Source: Vulcanisaeta sp.
GTDB taxonomy: Archaea > Thermoproteota > Thermoprotei > Thermoproteales > Thermocladiaceae
Assembly: GCA_023256215.1 (NCBI GenBank)
Contig: JAGDXB010000041.1
Location: forward strand, 19,819-69,137
Length of the DNA: 49,319 nt
Direction: 5' to 3'
A model generated the notes under the pieces. That model made no database searches. It saw only the letters and a program-made list of their open reading frames with translations, and was not told the origin of the DNA. Below are positions 7,952 to 17,800 of this stretch, piece by piece. The translations under genes and the position numbers were made by a program. Within the stretch, counting starts at the first letter, position 1; each line of letters opens with the position of its first letter.

Positions 7952-9583
7952 TTATTCCTTTGGCTTAACCTTAAGTTGAACATTGAACTTTCTCCCAATA
8001 CTCTCAAGCTTAGGTAACCCCTTAGAAATAACAACGCCAATATAAACATCAGGCACCTGAACAATGATGGAATTGTCATCGCCCTTAATTATTGATATCT
8101 CCTCAGGAGGTACGTACTTCTTCAAAATCCTTACAATCCTACTAACCAATCTCTTATCAGTAATTGCCTGGGCATGCTTACGTGATTTACTTATTGGTGT
8201 TACGAATATCTCCTCACCAAATACATAGATCTCGTACTCAACCGTATCATTTATGAAGTCCTTAACAATGACTACAGGCCTAGCTAAATCCTCCTCGCTC
8301 ATACCCTCAGGAACCTTAACAGTTAATTCTAGACTATACACCTTCTGAACCTCACCATCCTTCATGAAGAGTACGGTATCTATTATTGATGGGAGCATAC
8401 CGAGTTCGGCCCTACCTATAAACCTCTGTATTGCGTCAATAGGACTTGTCGCATGGACAACGCCGACCATGCCGACACCGGCAAGTCTAAGGTCTATGTA
8501 TAACTGAAAGTCAGCGGTATCCCTCATTTCATCAAATATGGTGAAGTCAGGCCTTGACAATAATAACAAGTCATGAACCTCTTCTGAGGAGGCGTAGGTC
8601 TTAGATATTTGGGTAATCTCATTAGGCAATATCATATCCCTCGGGGACTCGACAGTCTTGACAATTTTGCCAAGGCCCATATAGTACTCGGCCAATGCCT
8701 GGGCAAATGTTGTCTTACCGGCACCAGGCGGGCCAGCTATTAGTATGCCTTCGGCCTGCTTGCTTAATCTATCGAGAACCTTAGGATGTAATGAGTAATC
8801 CTCTAACTTTCTTTTAATTAATGGTCTGACTGCGGTTATCTCAATACCGTCTGAGACAGGGGGTAGCGCAATAACAATTCTATATTCGCCATGCTGAATA
8901 ATCAATGAGTTCTCCCTCCTAATCTCCACCCTAGTATTACTATCGGCTCTCAATGAAGCGGATATCAACTCTCTAACCATCCTTTCTAGATACTCCCTAT
9001 TTAACGGCTCATTACCAAGAGGTACCAATTGCCAATTCCCTGGCCTACCCTTCTTAGCATATGGTATAGAACCCTCCTTAAGATGCACAGACATTGTATC
9101 CGCATTAAAGAACTTCTCAATCTCCAGCTTATCTTTATGCTGACCTATGAAAAGGGTCTCAATACCCATGGCCTGGGCAATCTCAAGGCTCATCTCATCA
9201 CTAGTCACAAATACGGCGCCCAGCTCTCTAGCTAGCTCTCTAACTATCTCATCGACAGAATGCTGATCAGGTCTTGATATTGACTTAGGCATCACGGATA
9301 CGTATTCAATCCTAACATCGTCAAGGCCAAGCTTGTTTATTGAATTCACGATATAATTCAATTCCCTAATACCTAACCAACCCAAGGCACCGCCGGCCCT
9401 AGCCTCATTCTCAAACCTCCTGATTATCTCGGTATGTATCAATATCCTACCTTTAATATTACCCTTTAGCAACGCCTCCTTTAAACTACCATCCAAAAAC
9501 ACCGATGTGTCTGGAACATACACATTACTTACCTGCATCCCTCTTATCGCTATGAAACCATCAATAATACCCTTAATAAACAC
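7952..9583 (-). CDS. PIN-PilT ATPase-KH protein (PINA-like)
   Basis: The 543-residue protein has a PIN nuclease-like domain (about 20-150, Asp25 in VPDTSVFLDG and later acidic residues), a PilT/VirB11-type ATPase with Walker A GPPGAGKT at 284-291, and a C-terminal KH-like segment (IIVQVPDVYIGVVISKGLP). This is the architecture of crenarchaeal PINA, a hexameric ATPase described as promoting Holliday-junction branch migration with the resolvase Hjc. A role in recombination and repair is therefore likely, though RNA targets are possible because of the KH domain. The start is uncertain: the PIN domain begins near residue 20, and an internal ATG is residue 16. Confidence 0.9.
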   Translation of the reverse strand: MFIKGIIDGFIAIRGMQVSNVYVPDTSVFLDGSLKEALLKGNIKGRILIHTEIIRRFENEARAGGALGWLGIRELNYIVNSINKLGLDDVRIEYVSVMPKSISRPDQHSVDEIVRELARELGAVFVTSDEMSLEIAQAMGIETLFIGQHKDKLEIEKFFNADTMSVHLKEGSIPYAKKGRPGNWQLVPLGNEPLNREYLERMVRELISASLRADSNTRVEIRRENSLIIQHGEYRIVIALPPVSDGIEITAVRPLIKRKLEDYSLHPKVLDRLSKQAEGILIAGPPGAGKTTFAQALAEYYMGLGKIVKTVESPRDMILPNEITQISKTYASSEEVHDLLLLSRPDFTIFDEMRDTADFQLYIDLRLAGVGMVGVVHATSPIDAIQRFIGRAELGMLPSIIDTVLFMKDGEVQKVYSLELTVKVPEGMSEEDLARPVVIVKDFINDTVEYEIYVFGEEIFVTPISKSRKHAQAITDKRLVSRIVRILKKYVPPEEISIIKGDDNSIIVQVPDVYIGVVISKGLPKLESIGRKFNVQLKVKPKE

Positions 9584-9605
9584 TTTTACTCATAATTAAT
9601 ATTAA

Positions 9606-10598
9606 TTACCCTGGATTAAGAACCCTAGCCCCCTCAATATCCAACCCAGCCCTGAGGACAGAACCCCCAATGAGTTCTATGGCCTTCTCAACCTCTATCC
9701 TATCAGAAATAGCGATCATACAACCACCACCTCCAGCACCCGTCAATTTCGAGCCGAGCGCCCCAGCATTTCTTGCGGCATAGACCATCTCATTCAATTG
9801 CCTAGTTGATACACCCAACGCATCGAGCAAACCATGGTTTATATTCATCAAAATACCCATTAACTCTAGGTCACCCCTCTCTAAAGCCTCTTTGCCCTTT
9901 CTCGTAATTATGCCTATAGATCTGATTATGGGCTCGATAACGTCCCTCATGGCTTCGTACCTTCTCCTAACCATAGCCACAAGATCCTTAGTAGTACTAA
10001 CCCTGGGAGTATAGCCAATAATCAACGGTATATTGGCACCAGGCTTTACGGGCTCCATAATGGCGTTACCGCCCTCAGGCTTTACATACATTATGCCACC
10101 GAAGGTAGCCATTGTGGTGTCGGTAGGGCTGGCAGCACCCTGCACGTCCTTCTCCACCTGCCATGCTAGTCGGGCAAGCTCTCGCTTATCAATATCATAA
10201 CCCAACTCCTTGATGTAGGCTAATATTGTCGCTACTGCAACAGCGGCGGAAGTACCTAATCCAGCACCTACGGGCATTTCGGACTGTATCATTAGATCAA
10301 CTCCAACCTTCTTATCGATATAACCCATGGCTACCTCAATAGCCCTCTTGACGTAACTTAATGCCGAGATCACGGCGCCATAATCAGTCCTAGCCACAAC
10401 TTCCCCATTTTCGAGAATAGTAACGGAAATGCCAGCAAGCCTAAGGTCCCTCGCGTTAATATTTATCTTGCCATCATCCCTAGCCTTTGCGGTTACATAC
10501 ACGTACTTATTAATTGCCATGGCTAAGGCAGGCTCTCCATAAACCACGGCATGCTCCCCATACAGTATAACCTTGCCAGGCGCCCTTACAGTAATCAC
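9606..10598 (-). CDS. mvk: Mevalonate kinase
   Basis: This 330-residue GHMP kinase phosphorylates mevalonate in the pathway to isoprenoid lipids. The family motifs are present: APGKVILYGEHAVVYG at 6-21, the ATP loop PVGAGLGTSAA at 109-119, the catalytic Asp160 in ASPTDTT, and the C-terminal KLTGAGGGGCM loop. The Gly-Glu-His motif near residues 14-16 is characteristic of mevalonate rather than phosphomevalonate or homoserine kinase. It sits upstream of the PINA-like gene with 22 bases between, so it may be co-transcribed, but no functional link is evident. Confidence 0.95.
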   Translation of the reverse strand: MITVRAPGKVILYGEHAVVYGEPALAMAINKYVYVTAKARDDGKININARDLRLAGISVTILENGEVVARTDYGAVISALSYVKRAIEVAMGYIDKKVGVDLMIQSEMPVGAGLGTSAAVAVATILAYIKELGYDIDKRELARLAWQVEKDVQGAASPTDTTMATFGGIMYVKPEGGNAIMEPVKPGANIPLIIGYTPRVSTTKDLVAMVRRRYEAMRDVIEPIIRSIGIITRKGKEALERGDLELMGILMNINHGLLDALGVSTRQLNEMVYAARNAGALGSKLTGAGGGGCMIAISDRIEVEKAIELIGGSVLRAGLDIEGARVLNPG

Positions 10599-10645
10599 GC
10601 CTAGACATAGTAATGACTAAAAATAAAATCTATCCTATTATTACC

Positions 10646-11404
10646 TCATAATGCCTTATCAATCCTTTTAGAATCCTTACTTAGGTCTATTATTAATTTC
10701 GTAATGGTCTTATTGGCATTCCGAAGACCGAAAAGTATTGTTCCTAGACCTACAGTCTCTATAGATGCACTAAAGCCCAAGGCCGCGGCTAAACCTAATG
10801 ATGCGCTTGAAATACCTGTATATCCATATCCGTACTCCACATAAACTAAAAGCTTAGGGTATAGAAGCACGAAGAGTATGGAGCTTGGGTACATAATTAA
10901 TAGACTTAGAATAGTTAAAAGCGCCCCGTATCTTAACGCATCACTGTAATAACCTAACCTATAGAGTGCTATTGCGATGAATAACTGGGCCGTAATTACC
11001 ATAAGCATTTTTGCAAACAACGTAACTCTAGCCAATATAGATTCTGGATTGATTAAGAACAATATATCAACAACTATTTCGATAAGGAGTCCAATGATCA
11101 TTATACCAACACCTGCCTTACCAATACGATAGTCCTCGGGATACGCCTTCTCGAGTAGGGAAAATGCCCTTAACATTATTAATACATAAATAAGTAAAGA
11201 CAGTACTGCGGAAACAATACCACTAATGGAATCAACCAATATTAATAATGACCCAGTATTAATAGACGACTCGATCATGCCGAAGAGAATGTCTTGGAAT
11301 AAATTAAGTACAAAGAGGTATATATAACCCACAAAAATAATGCTGACACCTACATTGAGCATACCCAATCTTTCTATGACATTACTCTGAGGCATATTAT
11401 TCAT
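10646..11404 (-). CDS. Multi-pass membrane protein, DUF973-like
   Basis: The 252-residue protein has about six hydrophobic helices separated by short loops and a basic, lysine-rich cytoplasmic tail (NANKTITKLIIDLSKDSKR). No catalytic motif or transport signature is visible. The layout and helix pattern resemble the DUF973 membrane proteins common in Thermoproteota, whose role is unknown; this assignment is tentative. The start lies 8 bases after the end of the MFS transporter gene on the same strand, so both are probably one operon and the protein may support or accompany that transporter. Confidence 0.6.
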   Translation of the reverse strand: MNNMPQSNVIERLGMLNVGVSIIFVGYIYLFVLNLFQDILFGMIESSINTGSLLILVDSISGIVSAVLSLLIYVLIMLRAFSLLEKAYPEDYRIGKAGVGIMIIGLLIEIVVDILFLINPESILARVTLFAKMLMVITAQLFIAIALYRLGYYSDALRYGALLTILSLLIMYPSSILFVLLYPKLLVYVEYGYGYTGISSASLGLAAALGFSASIETVGLGTILFGLRNANKTITKLIIDLSKDSKRIDKAL

Positions 11405-11412
11405 TACAATCT

Positions 11413-12609
11413 TTATTTATTAAATCTTTCAGTAAGTTGTAGTCCTAGTAAAATAGAGATAGAAATAAGTGGTATTAGGAATAGTGTGTATGTACTTAAC
11501 CTATACAACGAACCAGATAAGTAACTACCAACCATTTGTCCAATTAATTGAAATACAATTAGCAAACTAGCACCATGACCCCTCCTACTAATACCTATTA
11601 GATCGCCTAACCTACTTTGTAACGCGGTCATTAGTAATTGCGAACCAACCTGAAGAAGGAGCAGGTACACTATCACTGATGGTACATTCTCGAGCAAACC
11701 CACCACACTACCTATAAGGCCTAGTACTGCTCCCCAAATCATCAACTTACTCCTGAATCTATCTACATAGAATGTTATTGCAATACTTAATACGATATAT
11801 GCCGCATAGGATATTGATACTAGGGACCCCCAATAAACGGTGTTTAACCCCAATTTGTAAACAACGTATATAGGTAATAACGTGTTTATGGGCATTAAGG
11901 CTATGGCTAGAATTAGAGCCATTACGTATATCCTAAATACCTCCCTGGAGGTCTGCATTATCCTACTTAAGGAATAGTATGAATATAGCAATTCTCTAAA
12001 CGATGGTTTTCTCAATGTATTATTCAATGTCTCTCTGAGGGATAATTGCCTAATTACAGCGACTATCACAGATATTGATGCCGAGATTAGGTAGGCAATC
12101 CTAATGCCGAGTAATCCATGTCTACTAATCAGGAGGCCACCAACGGGAGGTAATATTAACCAAGGTATTTGTGGTAATACTGACGTAACGAGAATACCAC
12201 TTGCGTATCGTTCGGGTGGTAATGAGTCAAGTATTATCGCCAGCAGGGCTGGTTGGTAATACGCAGCGGCGGAATTTAGGGCATAGATTACAGTTAATAA
12301 TTGCCAATTTGGTGCAATAGCCATTAAGAATGATGTTATTGTTATTATCCAGGTACCAGTTACGATCGACATCCTACGACCTATGGTGTCTGTTAAATAC
12401 CCTCCAGGTATTATTGTGATTAATTGCGAAGCCATCGCGATCGAGTAGGCAATACCGATTTCGAAAGCATTTGCACCAAGCATTTTCATGTAGATCGATA
12501 GATAAGGCATCGTTATTGAATTGCCTATGGCATAAAGTAACCAGGTTAGTAGTAATATCCCTACGTTACCCGTTATATAGTACCTAATGTTATGCTTTAG
12601 ATCCCGCAA
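11413..12609 (-). CDS. Major facilitator superfamily transporter
   Basis: This 398-residue protein has 12 predicted membrane helices and the MFS loop motif between helices 2 and 3 (GGYLTDTIGRRMSIV). It is a secondary transporter, probably a drug or small-metabolite exporter/importer; the substrate cannot be inferred. The frame begins with TTG shortly before the first helix and no better start is seen. A TATA-like ATATTTAA lies about 40 bases upstream. The same upstream gap holds a C/D-box RNA on this strand, so read-through from the RNA promoter could also feed the gene. Confidence 0.85.
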   Translation of the reverse strand: MRDLKHNIRYYITGNVGILLLTWLLYAIGNSITMPYLSIYMKMLGANAFEIGIAYSIAMASQLITIIPGGYLTDTIGRRMSIVTGTWIITITSFLMAIAPNWQLLTVIYALNSAAAYYQPALLAIILDSLPPERYASGILVTSVLPQIPWLILPPVGGLLISRHGLLGIRIAYLISASISVIVAVIRQLSLRETLNNTLRKPSFRELLYSYYSLSRIMQTSREVFRIYVMALILAIALMPINTLLPIYVVYKLGLNTVYWGSLVSISYAAYIVLSIAITFYVDRFRSKLMIWGAVLGLIGSVVGLLENVPSVIVYLLLLQVGSQLLMTALQSRLGDLIGISRRGHGASLLIVFQLIGQMVGSYLSGSLYRLSTYTLFLIPLISISILLGLQLTERFNK

Positions 12610-12658
12610 TGAATGACACCCTGATTTTTTGAGGATTGGTTATTGCTTTAAATATTAA

Positions 12659-12707
12659 TCAGCGACTCTCCTTTCATCATTCAGTCAAGAGACCGTCGAT
12701 TCATCAC
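12659..12707 (-). ncRNA. C/D-box guide sRNA (candidate 1)
   Basis: On the minus strand this 49-base unit reads box C GTGATGA, a 16-base guide, box D' CTGA, box C' ATGATGA, an 11-base guide and box D CTGA, in the right order and spacing for an archaeal 2'-O-methylation guide. All four boxes match consensus. A TATA box (minus-strand ATTTTTAA, 12731-12738) lies about 27 bases before box C, so transcription would start at the RNA. The D guide would pair with 5'-CGACTCTCCTT and the D' guide with 5'-TCAAGAGACCGT in rRNA or tRNA; I could not identify the targets. The RNA would be assembled with L7Ae, Nop5 and fibrillarin. Confidence 0.8.
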
Positions 12708-12730
12708 AAAATTACCATATTACCTCTCTC

Positions 12731-12738
12731 TTAAAAAT
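12731..12738 (-). promoter_or_regulatory. TATA box of C/D-box sRNA candidate 1
   Basis: On the minus strand the sequence AGATTTTTAAGAGAG places a TATA-like core centred at about 12735. Box C of the guide RNA begins at 12707, 27-28 bases downstream, the usual archaeal TATA-to-start distance. No protein start lies at this distance, so the box appears dedicated to the RNA. Confidence 0.6.
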
Positions 12739-12756
12739 CTATGGATATGAGCTATT

Positions 12757-13035
12757 TCAGGGCAGTACGTAATAGTGACTTTGTAGCAATTTCCTCATAT
12801 CACTATTACTTAGTCTGCCGTGCATAGGCATTATTATTGGTAGAGCGTAAGGAGTGGGTATGATAATCATTGATACGGTATTACTTAGATGGTCTGTGTA
12901 ATAATATATATTGACATTATTGTCAGCGCCATTAATCGTATTAATAACCTTAGATTCCTGATCTTTCCTCATTAGTGATTTTGCCCAGGTTAGCATTTTA
13001 GTGATATTCTCTATCACTGATTTAATCTCCATCAT
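12757..13035 (-). CDS. Small orphan protein, unknown
   Basis: This 92-residue reading frame has no family I recognise. It is mixed in composition, with an amphipathic N-terminal half (IKSVIENITKMLTWAKSLMRK), an asparagine-rich middle and a beta-like hydrophobic segment (TVSMIIIPTPYALPIIMPM). The last part, SNSDMRKLLQSHYYVLP, looks helical. Support comes from its promoter: a TATA-like TTTAAAT lies about 22-28 bases upstream of the ATG, as in the leaderless genes around it. An inverted repeat GTGAAGGTTCAC at 13079-13090, just upstream of that box, could be an operator. It lies between the guide RNA and the IorA-like gene. Confidence 0.45.
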   Translation of the reverse strand: MMEIKSVIENITKMLTWAKSLMRKDQESKVINTINGADNNVNIYYYTDHLSNTVSMIIIPTPYALPIIMPMHGRLSNSDMRKLLQSHYYVLP

Positions 13036-13078
13036 ACATTTTCCAGATAAAATGGAGAATTTAAATATCCATAGGGTT

Positions 13079-13090
13079 GTGAAGGTTCAC
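13079..13090. promoter_or_regulatory. Short inverted repeat upstream of the small orphan gene
   Basis: GTGAA and TTCAC flank a two-base centre (GTGAAGGTTCAC). The site is 17-25 bases upstream of the presumed TATA box of the gene ending its 5' side at 13035, a position where archaeal activators or repressors can bind. It is short, and chance occurrence is possible. Confidence 0.25.
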
Positions 13091-13175
13091 TTATTATATA
13101 TCAAATGTAGTAAATAAATTTCTATATACCTTATATAAATCAACATAAATAACGATTACGGTAATTAAACATTTT

Positions 13176-14705
13176 TCATGCAATCTTTACCTTAGTTATT
13201 GCACCTCTGGAACAAACAACCTGGCATATGCCGCAACTTACGCATTTGTTCGTATCTATTATTGGATTCTTCTCTAGGTATATGGCTGGGCACCTAATTC
13301 TTAGGCAGTCACCACAGTTATCACAGTATTCATTGTTGATTTTATATACGTACTTGCCTACGGAACCCTTAATGTTCAGTATTACAATACCCCATGAATC
13401 CTTAATACTCAATAATTCATTTAATGATGAAAGGGGTTCATTCTCATCATAATTAACTATTTTGTACTTTACATTGTACTTTGCCAGAAGGTTAAGTGCA
13501 TCCTTGCACTCATCACTCATTACTACCAATAATAGGTAATTATTGTTGATGGTACTTATTATTTCGTTAATCAAGTCCTCCGACTGAACTAGTGTACATG
13601 GGTTTATTACGGCGATCTTATTACCATAGTGATAATTAGCCCTAGCTAATGCCAAAATACCTGCCAAGGGATTCGTTACTATATCAACAACTTGGTCGAA
13701 ATCGTATGGCTCAAAGTACGTGGGGATTATATCATAACTACCCTTTAACTTATTATCATCTACTATATGGGCATAGGTAGGATCGAGCATTATGATAGGA
13801 ATTTCGCTGGGCGATCTTTGTTTTGTTAATAGCCACTCAATAAGCATTAAGGGATCCCCTGCCCTTCGAAAAAATAATTCTTGGGTCAATTTTTCCAACA
13901 GCTCATTGCGCCATCTATCAACCTCATCAATCATAATCCTACCTACACCAAGCCTATTAGCTAGGAAATCGTCAATGTCTATCACGTACTTAGCCTTAAT
14001 CAAGTCCTTAGGTAGTGGATTCACGTATAAAGACCTCACTAAAGTAAAACCCGCCAATTTCCCAGTCATGTCCTTAATCAAGGGCCAGGACGAACCAGAG
14101 ACTAATACGTTATCACCATTACCAATTATTACAATGCTATCCTGTGATCGCGCTGAAACTTCCTTAGGGATATCTTTACGTAAATCACTCAACAATCTAT
14201 TCAATCCCCACCTGATTGGTTCACCCCAGTTCTTATTGAATGTTGATTCCCTACGCCTTACACCAATGCCTTTAGTACCTTCATCGATGTTTAACCAAGG
14301 ACCTAATCTAATTACATAAGGCACTTCAAAGGATTCGCTATAATCCCTACCTTCCTTAATAGCCGTAACTAGACTGTCGCTATCCCACGGTTCGAGACAG
14401 GGAACACCTATTAACTCGCAGAAGGGTCTTATGTCGTGGATATCGTATACGAATACGACCAATGAGCCCCTAACCTTCACTGTGCTTAATGAGCCTAAGG
14501 AATTCAGAAATCCAGGACTATCCATGAGCACCGCAGTATCTCTAAACATGCTTGATAATACCTCAGCCTCATTAATCGCAGTATCAGGCCTTACCCTAAT
14601 ATCGAATAGTTTATTCATTATAAGGTATCCCGTAATGATTAACTCGTTGAATGAATCCCTCAATATGTCTGCAATGCGCGTCAGACTCTCTCTAATGCCT
14701 TGCAC
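13176..14705 (-). CDS. IorA-like ferredoxin protein lacking the TPP site
   Basis: The 509-residue protein resembles the alpha subunit of indolepyruvate ferredoxin oxidoreductase. The stretch from GSLVVFVYDIHD through VPCLEPWDSDSL to VPYVIRLGPWLN follows IorA domain order, and the C terminus holds two [4Fe-4S] ferredoxin motifs: Cys461, 464, 467, 472 and Cys488, 491, 494, 498. The thiamine diphosphate part is degenerate: where IorA has GDGTF and NxTTAMTG, this protein has NPCTLVQ and MSDECKD. It is also about 100 residues shorter than typical IorA, and no iorB is adjacent. It may be an electron-transfer or regulatory relic. The GTG start sits 27 bases below a TATA box (14727-14737), so the mRNA is probably leaderless. 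Confidence 0.65.
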   Translation of the reverse strand: MQGIRESLTRIADILRDSFNELIITGYLIMNKLFDIRVRPDTAINEAEVLSSMFRDTAVLMDSPGFLNSLGSLSTVKVRGSLVVFVYDIHDIRPFCELIGVPCLEPWDSDSLVTAIKEGRDYSESFEVPYVIRLGPWLNIDEGTKGIGVRRRESTFNKNWGEPIRWGLNRLLSDLRKDIPKEVSARSQDSIVIIGNGDNVLVSGSSWPLIKDMTGKLAGFTLVRSLYVNPLPKDLIKAKYVIDIDDFLANRLGVGRIMIDEVDRWRNELLEKLTQELFFRRAGDPLMLIEWLLTKQRSPSEIPIIMLDPTYAHIVDDNKLKGSYDIIPTYFEPYDFDQVVDIVTNPLAGILALARANYHYGNKIAVINPCTLVQSEDLINEIISTINNNYLLLVVMSDECKDALNLLAKYNVKYKIVNYDENEPLSSLNELLSIKDSWGIVILNIKGSVGKYVYKINNEYCDNCGDCLRIRCPAIYLEKNPIIDTNKCVSCGICQVVCSRGAITKVKIA

Positions 14706-14868
14706 AATAGCGATTATTGTTTTACGATTTAAAAAGCCTTATTTTAAATACAAAATTGAAATAAAATAAATAACACAACTCCTCATCTTATTTCCATACA
14801 ACATTTTAAATATTAATGGGTATTACCGAATTGAAACTTATTAAAACCTCCAGTAATATTCATTAATA

Positions 14869-17800
14869 ATGCAGGAAACAAGCATACATAAGCATCTAGG
14901 TCTAATAATGGGGATGCTAATTCCAATCCTTGTATTATTAATATCAACACCAATTAGTACCTACGCGCTAACACCTACCGTAAATAGTACGCACTTCTTA
15001 ATATACGACTTGGCGAATGCAGGATTATCATACGATCAAAGTCTCGATAATTACCTAGAGCAAGCCTACTCACTGTATACGAGCCTCGGCATGAAAATGG
15101 CACCACCATGTAATGGCTCTCAATATGTAGTATATGTGGTTTCACAATCACAGATAGCGGGCGAGGCTGGAATCACCGAGTGGACATACGAATACAATCC
15201 AAGTACAGGCCAAGTAATTAGCACATGCATAGACTACATAAACATATCCGCAGGCCTAAACAGTGCATGGTTAGAGCACACTGCATATCACGAATTAGTC
15301 CATGTATCTCAATGGGCATATGTTCAATACACCGCCATACCGCAGAACTATCCCTGGTACATAGAGGCTGATGCTGAGGGCACCGCTAGTTACTATACGC
15401 AGCAGTGCCCACTTGATCAGGACTTCTATCAATATAATCAGTACGAGTATGACCCATACGACTACTCAGGAAAGCCAATAATAAATATGTACTATTACTC
15501 AGCATTTATATATTGGTTGATTGCCAATGGCGTTGGACCGGCGACAATAGAATCTAACGTATTTAGTGGCAACACTGTTGTTAATACGTGGCTCGATAAT
15601 TACTATGTTCAATACCTAACCTCAATAGTTCACGGGCAAAGCCTATGCGGTTCTACGTATTACCCAAGCTTCCAATCAGTAACTATGAGTGATTCTACGT
15701 ACTCCATGAGTGTGAGCCTACAGGGACTTAGTGCCCAATACTATGAAATACAATTACCTGCCACCGGCACAATAGAGATAACCACGAGTGGTGGCACCGT
15801 GGATAGCAACATACAACTGAACTCCCCATTTAGCATTGGCAATACGACACTTTACCTAGCCCTTGTTAATCCAACTACTTCGAGTGAGACGGTATCGTTG
15901 ACCATAAGTTATACTCCAGGTATTGAGGTCGAGATAGTTAATGGTACGTATAACGTAATGACTGAGAAGCTATCCCTCACACTATATGCCACCTACGGAA
16001 CAACACCAATCAGCGGTACGGTGGATGTAAATGGTACGGCAGTAACGGCAAATAATGGCTATATTAATGCCACGTTTAGTGGTATAACGTGGGGTACGTA
16101 CACAATCAACGTAACTTATAATAACTCAACAGCGTTGGCTTCGATAACCCTTAACCAACCATCGATGTCGTTAATAACATCATCAACACTATACCTGACA
16201 AGCAGTAGCCTTGGCTATCTAATAATAACCATAAATAACCCCAACAAGAACATCATAATAATAAGCGAGGTCCAAGTTACATCACCGCCAAGCCCAACGA
16301 ATATGTATAAGCCAATGATATACTTTGAACCACCAAATGAAACGGTAACACTGAATCCGGGGCAATCCATAGTGAAGATTTACTTCTTCACAAATTCAAC
16401 AATATCCAGCGGGCAGGGAGACATCTACCTATACAATAGCCCAACCACAGCGCTGTCCCTGGGGTATAGCGTAATACCAGCCCAGGTAGGTATTGTGAAT
16501 GCTACGTATTACTTAAACGATAATTATACCGTAGTTAACGTGTATATCTCTGGTGTTGGTACCGTAACATCATCAATGAACGGATTAAGTGGTTCTGTAT
16601 ATGTTAATTATAGTACGTATACAATAGCGATATTAAAAGTGAACATCACAAAACCAACGATAGAATTAATACCCAACGTTTATTTACTAGCCCCAACCTG
16701 GGCACTCATAAACGCAACAGTAAAGCTTGGATCAACAACCTGCCCCGGCTATCTCACATTTTATGAAGCTTCAATATACATTAATGGTACCTATATCGGG
16801 AGTATGGATGTACCATGCAATAGTTCAAGTACTGTACGAGGCACAATAAACGCAACATATACAGGACATTACCTAGTACTGTCAATAACCAATACCACTA
16901 TCTCGGCGAGGCTGGTATTATCACCACCAACAATACAGGTACTTAATTATCTCTGGAACGTTACAAATACAAATGAGTACGTACAAGTGAATATCAGCGT
17001 TTATGGGCCATATCAATACTTAGTACTTAACCACAGGATTAGTAATTCTACAATACAGGTCGCATACTCATTGCCAATAAACGACACGGTATTGACGGTA
17101 AATACGGGGTTCATGAACATAACTATACCTAGACCATCGCCAAGCATATCGCTTAAATCGCCAAGCATATCAATCTATCCGCAGACAATAAACCTTATTG
17201 TTAACGTAACAATGCCACCGACATTATCATATGAAGGTATCATTAATGCGTACCTAAATGGCTCATTATCTACATCAATGAGTGTAAACTTACCTCCTGG
17301 TAAGTCTACAGTCATTAACCTACTCGTAAAACCCATGGTACCGAGCATATACCTGGTAAGTGTCATTCTTGGTACATCGGCATCGAGCAACATTACTGTG
17401 GCAAGTGTAGAACTAATGGGCCTAAATGTACAGGCACAGCCTCTCGTCATAGTAGGACATTATGAGAGTATAAACATAACCGTGAATGATGTACCAAAAA
17501 TAAAATTGCCAGTTAACGTAACGCTTTACGGATGTACTAACGAAAGTATGACAGTAATGGCAAACGCATCATTAAGCCTTGGATTTAGTAGTGAATGCAT
17601 GCTCATAATAAATGCATCCTCATACATACTAAATGCACAGACAATTAGCTATTGGGATTACCTAAATCTATGGCTAGGTAATGTGATTGGTTATTATGAT
17701 GGTGAACCATTAATACTCAATGAAACCGTTAATGCCTACGCCACCTTCCTCAATGGAACAAAAATACCGACATCAGTGCTAGTAAATGGATCTGCGGAAT

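Noticed and set aside
12600-12760. Site for mobile-element insertion near the MFS gene
   Set aside because: No terminal repeats, transposase fragment or target duplication was seen; the gap is explained by the guide RNA and promoters.
13792-14319. Open frame of 175 codons on the plus strand
   Set aside because: It is antisense to the IorA-like gene and reads as composition bias, with no promoter or motif.
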